Assembly: GCA_013398615.1 (NCBI GenBank)
Contig: VZSR01003807.1
Span: 15,819,119-15,883,118, forward strand
From: Brachypodius melanocephalos
Lineage: Eukaryota; Chordata; Aves; Passeriformes; Pycnonotidae
Length of the DNA stretch: 64,000 nt
Direction: 5' to 3'
The notes under the pieces are model-generated. The model was not told where the DNA came from, ran no database searches, and worked only from the letters and a program-made list of their open reading frames with translations. Positions 59,901 through 64,000 of this stretch are shown piece by piece. Position numbers and translations under genes: made by a program. Each line of letters begins with the position of its first letter. Position 1 is the first letter of the stretch.

Positions 59901-62900
59901 AGTGTATGCAGAGTAAGCCCAAGATTGTCTGAAAACTGGCAGCTAAAACCTGGCTATTCTTGATTGTTGTACAAGATAGACATGCTAAACTTCCCAAGTC
60001 CTTAGTTACCTCTTTTGGGAAAGCAGGAACCCTACTGGGCTGTTTAGCATAGAAAGAGCCTGTGCCCTCTCTGGCAATAACAAGAGATGCCAAGAGCACA
60101 TTAAAAACATGAAGTAATGGATGCTATCCCAGTGCACGCTCTTTCAAGCTAAATGCCATTTTGAAGGAGGAGACATAAACAATCAAGAAGGCTTGCTGGT
60201 GAAAGCTATCAGCAAGGGTTTGAATAAAAAACAAATCAAGGAGCAGAAATAGAACAATACTACTTAGGTCCCTTTCTGAAAGATTTTAGGATGAGTGCTG
60301 AACACACTTTTCAAGTTGTTGCATATTCCAAGATGCCATTCAGAATCAAGTAAATGAAAAACATGGAGGGTGCAGTATTGAGGACAGGAGATCAGCAATA
60401 TGTAGAACTGCAACAAAACCAGTTCATCAGTTTTATATGTACATCACAGGATGCAATTCAGTAAAAAAAATGCAAACACTCCATATTCATCTGGAGTAGT
60501 CAGCTACACAAATACACAATTGGAAAATGTGAATTTGACAGCAGGTCTACCAACAAGGACCAACAAGGGACCTGAATTGCAGACTGAACATGAGCCAAAA
60601 ACATTCTGTGCTGAAAAAAGCTACTTTGCAGTGGAGTTTATAAAAAAGTATACCATGCATATGAGACAGGAGATAACTTTACTGTGCAAGATTTTGTGGG
60701 TAAGGGCTCTTAATTCTCACTTGTGAGACTCCAGAAGAGATTGGACCAATTTGGTAGAAATTGAAGAGAAGTGACTGGAATGACTGGACATCTAAAAGAC
60801 ATACCCCATTGTAATATCCTACAGGGAAAGAATAAGGAAACAGAAATATTTTGTTTATAAAATGCAGATGTGTTGATAAAGCTGGGGGAAATAATGTGCT
60901 CTGGATCTCATGTGGTGAGTGCAGGGAATAATGAGCCTAAACTGAAGCGAAGGAGATTTTGATTAAATGTGCTGAAAAAATTTCAAACAGTAGGGATAGA
61001 GAAATGACAAAATACGCTGCATAGGGAAATTGTGTAATCCACATCTTCAGAGGTTTTTCAGGAAGAAAAAGGCAAATATTTATTGTTTACTTATTTCTCT
61101 GCAGAAGCAGTTTATCCAGCTTGAAGGTAATGAGGTGAACCAGGAGTCTCTCAGGCTATCCCCCTAAGCTCTCAAGGGTCAGGGGAAGGCTCAAGCACTG
61201 ATGCCCAGTTACTCACTAAGCCACCAGGGTTGGCCCCATTAGAACTCAGCCCTGCCCTGGTCACTGACCTGAGGAAATAATCTCCAAAGGCTGTCCCCAA
61301 CATCCACTATGGACAAGGCTTTCATATATAAGGGGGAAAGTACACTATGCACCATGGTATTTACCCTCAGGGAGAAAGAAGAGGTCATGACCCCATTTCT
61401 TGTAAAGACAAACCTAAAAGTGCCCTCCAGTCCTAATTTCTCTGGGTATTCCTGTGCCAAGCTATTTTTATAAAGGAGAATCCAAAAGCCCTCTCTAAAT
61501 ATGTGCAATTTAAATGAATAAGCTTTTATGTGTACAACAACAAGCTCTGGGGCATTCATGCAATTTTGCTGCACTTAGTAGCTCTGTATAAATGACATAG
61601 GAAAAGAAACGTTCTATGTGCATGCATAAGATGTTCATAAATACAAAATAGTTATAATAATTCATTGCAGTATTACCTAGATGCAAGTCCCATTATCCTA
61701 AATACTTTCACAAACATGTAGCAAGAGACACTCCCTGTCCCAAACACTGCCCAGGTTAAAAAATCATGGTCATGTAGGAACAGTTTTTTAAGTGAAAAAA
61801 TGAGATTGAAGTATTTTTTAGTATAAGACACAATTTAGCATTTCCTCCCCCACTTAAGCTTAAGTCATTTTCCAGAAAGTTCAGCTAGTAAGCTTTATAC
61901 AATGACATGATGGCTCCAAAACTTCCTTTTCTTGTACAAATATACATATTTGTTAATCTCCTAAATTTCTGTCCAGATTTTCTCCATTTAACAAGCTTTA
62001 AAGAATTGGGTAGCTCAGAGATGACTTGAGGGCTTTTACCTATTTTGTCCCATATTTAACTTTCTAATTGTAATAGGAGGAGAGTGAAATGCTGTCAGGT
62101 TCCATAAAAACTAGTTACTCTCTTTTAACTGTTGTCAACATTCAAGCTATTTTATCATTCTGGCTTTGCATGTTTCTAAGCACCACTGAGAGTCTGGGTA
62201 TCAGCACTTCATAAACCATTTCCTAAACTGAAATTCAGAGAAGTGTTGCAAAATGAACCCATATATTTCTCACAGTAGCAAAAATACCATCTGAAAAAAG
62301 TCGGGGTTATTTTCTTTTCCTTTTAAACCCTCATAAGAAAAACACTACAGGCATCAGCTAGTTAGTAACCTCTTAGTGCACTGACCTGTTTGATGTTCAC
62401 AGGAGGGTTAGTCAATATATTAGCCTTAGATAGGGTACCATTAGTAATTTATGCATGAATTTTATTACATAGTTCAATCTTCGTCTGCCCCACAGCCTGC
62501 AAATGCCCCTCCATCACACACTGCTACATAAAATGTGAGTTATGAGAAAAAAGATATTAATTCTACTTAAATTTTGGTCCTATGCAATGTGAAAGGCATG
62601 TTATTGAAGTATGTTTGTAGTATTTTGCACTTTAAAAATGGTAATATGTTTCTACTTTTAAATACGGCATCCTAGCTAATGTTAAATTAACCATTAATCA
62701 TTTAGGAGCTTTCTAATGATTATTATTCCTATGGCCCTCTGTATTGATTCTGAAAAACTCACTAGATTGACCTCCAAAAAAACCCTTGGCATTTGAAGAA
62801 ATGACATGTAGATGGGTGCTAGCTTCTGTGGCTGAGCATGTTAGTAATTCATCTCTACAGAACAGACAATTAAATGTCCCTGGTATGTTGTAAATGGGAA

Positions 62901-64000
62901 AAGATTGCAATCTGCCATGGATCATCCTGAGAATGGGAGCTTAATGAATCAAAGAAAAACCAGTCAGAAACTGAATTTGATAAGATACACCTGCTAAGTT
63001 ATGTGCTTTCTGATGATGAGGCTGTATCTAAAGCAGCTGTTCTAGAAAATGGAAGGTGAGTCTGAAAAAACTAATGAGGCAGAGCGTATGGAGATGACTG
63101 AACCAATGTTTGTTGCTGTGTGAAATGGTCCTTCAGCTCAGACACCCTGTTGTTGAATTGTCTCCCTGTGACTATTTTTTTATATATAAGTGCGCTTCAC
63201 ACTGGTATTTTTTCTAGCAACAGTACATTTATATTCATCCATCTAAATTATTCCTGCTATGATACATAGTCCAGCTCTGTAGTACTAGGAAATGAGGCAG
63301 CTATAGGTAAAGTTAATAAATCCCCTTTGACTGCCTTCCCCTTTCAGAGCTGAATCCCAAGCCCGTGGTTAGACAGCTACATTTTCTACACAGTACAGGG
63401 GCATCTCAGAAAGGAAGCCAAACAAACCTCTTGCTTTTGCAGAAGTTGCCCAAATTGAGTCTGAAGCAGTGAGCCTTGTTCAAAATTGCCTCCACTGATT
63501 GTGAATGAGAGCTAGGAGCAGCTTAGCAATATGATTGCAGCATTTTATTTGGGTTTATTTAGCTCACTGCTCACAGTCTGACTTCAGCAGAGGCTGTGGG
63601 GGCTGCCCCAACAGGCACCAGAGGAGCTGTCTGGGGGGAGGCACATTTTGAGGATGACTGAAGCAATTCTATAGTCAGCTTTTCCATCTTTCTATGAGAG
63701 TCTTTTGACTATGGAGTTGCTCTTTAGGCAGTGGAAAACAAACACCTCTCCCTAGCAGTTAGTAAGCCTGTCACACCCTAAAAAACTTCTGCCAGCAATT
63801 ATCATGAAAAATACTATTAAACAGCCTTTCTATGAGTTTTTAAGTGAAGTGTTGCACTCTTTCATGGATGGAGCCAGTGTCTCCTGCTAGATTTTGTCAG
63901 TTCTCTTCCCTCAGATTTGAGGCCATAGGATTTTGGCCTACGGTCTCCTAGTGAAAAAGAACAAAAAAAAGATAAAAATCATCATTAAAAAAAAAAAAAA
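53991..64000. other. Upstream intergenic region, no gene recognised
   Basis: About 10 kb upstream of the PPP1R14C island. It is AT-rich, with no second CpG island, no recognisable exon and no clear CR1 copy. The largest frame, 111 codons, occurs at both 58853-59188 (+) and 61239-61574 (-), and neither resembles a known family. A homeodomain-word-rich stretch lies at about 62430-62740. The window ends in a run of A (63987-64000). Confidence 0.6.
57054..57085. repeat. Short direct duplication TCTTTCAGGGATTCA
   Basis: TCTTTCAGGGATTCA occurs twice, 17 bp apart start to start, in the upstream intergenic region. Confidence 0.7.

Noticed and set aside
1..64000. CRISPR arrays, operons, tRNA or rRNA genes, viral inserts
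   Set aside because: I looked for regularly spaced repeats, cloverleaf-type blocks, close-packed frames and retroviral pol or env motifs on both strands and found none. The window is ordinary vertebrate gene and intron sequence.

Overview
The window looks like vertebrate nuclear DNA, most probably from a bird. The evidence is a set of fragments with the typical CR1 (chicken repeat 1) LINE 3' end, including the short terminal repeat related to ATTCTATG. There is also a four-exon split gene with standard GT..AG introns, one CpG island, and long AT-rich non-coding stretches with no bacterial-style gene packing. I cannot name the species.

One gene is supported, on the minus strand. It is PPP1R14C (KEPI, the PKC-dependent inhibitor of protein phosphatase 1), and its complete coding sequence lies in the window. 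Exon 1 (53135-53419) sits inside a CpG island (about 52440-53990), exon 2 is at 13765-13848, exon 3 at 12390-12422 and exon 4 at 3304-3378. Joined in reverse order they give an uninterrupted frame of 158 codons plus a stop. Every junction falls between codons (phase 0). Intron 1 is about 39.3 kb, intron 2 about 1.3 kb and intron 3 about 9.0 kb. A possible polyadenylation signal at 2079-2084 would give a 3' UTR of about 1.2 kb.

Layout from left to right: 1-2078 is sequence downstream of the gene; about 2080-3303 is the probable 3' UTR; 3304-53419 is the gene body, with CR1 fragments in introns 3 and 1 (4384-4491 +, 10326-10658 -, 30052-30214 +, 37770-38732 +, 47106-47855 -, and a doubtful old one near 44805-44855); 52440-53990 is the CpG island and promoter region; 53990-64000 is upstream intergenic DNA with no recognisable gene. 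A GC-rich block at 37320-37665, next to the largest CR1 copy, stands out from its surroundings and is not explained.

I found no previously undescribed multi-gene system. The observations worth checking are small: a perfect 15-bp inverted repeat and a GGCNC pentamer array in the promoter island, a 15-codon upstream ORF, the symmetric 84-nt and 33-nt exons, and the unexplained GC-rich block. Nearly all other open frames are chance frames in intronic DNA, antisense shadows in the CpG island, or decayed CR1 reverse transcriptase.
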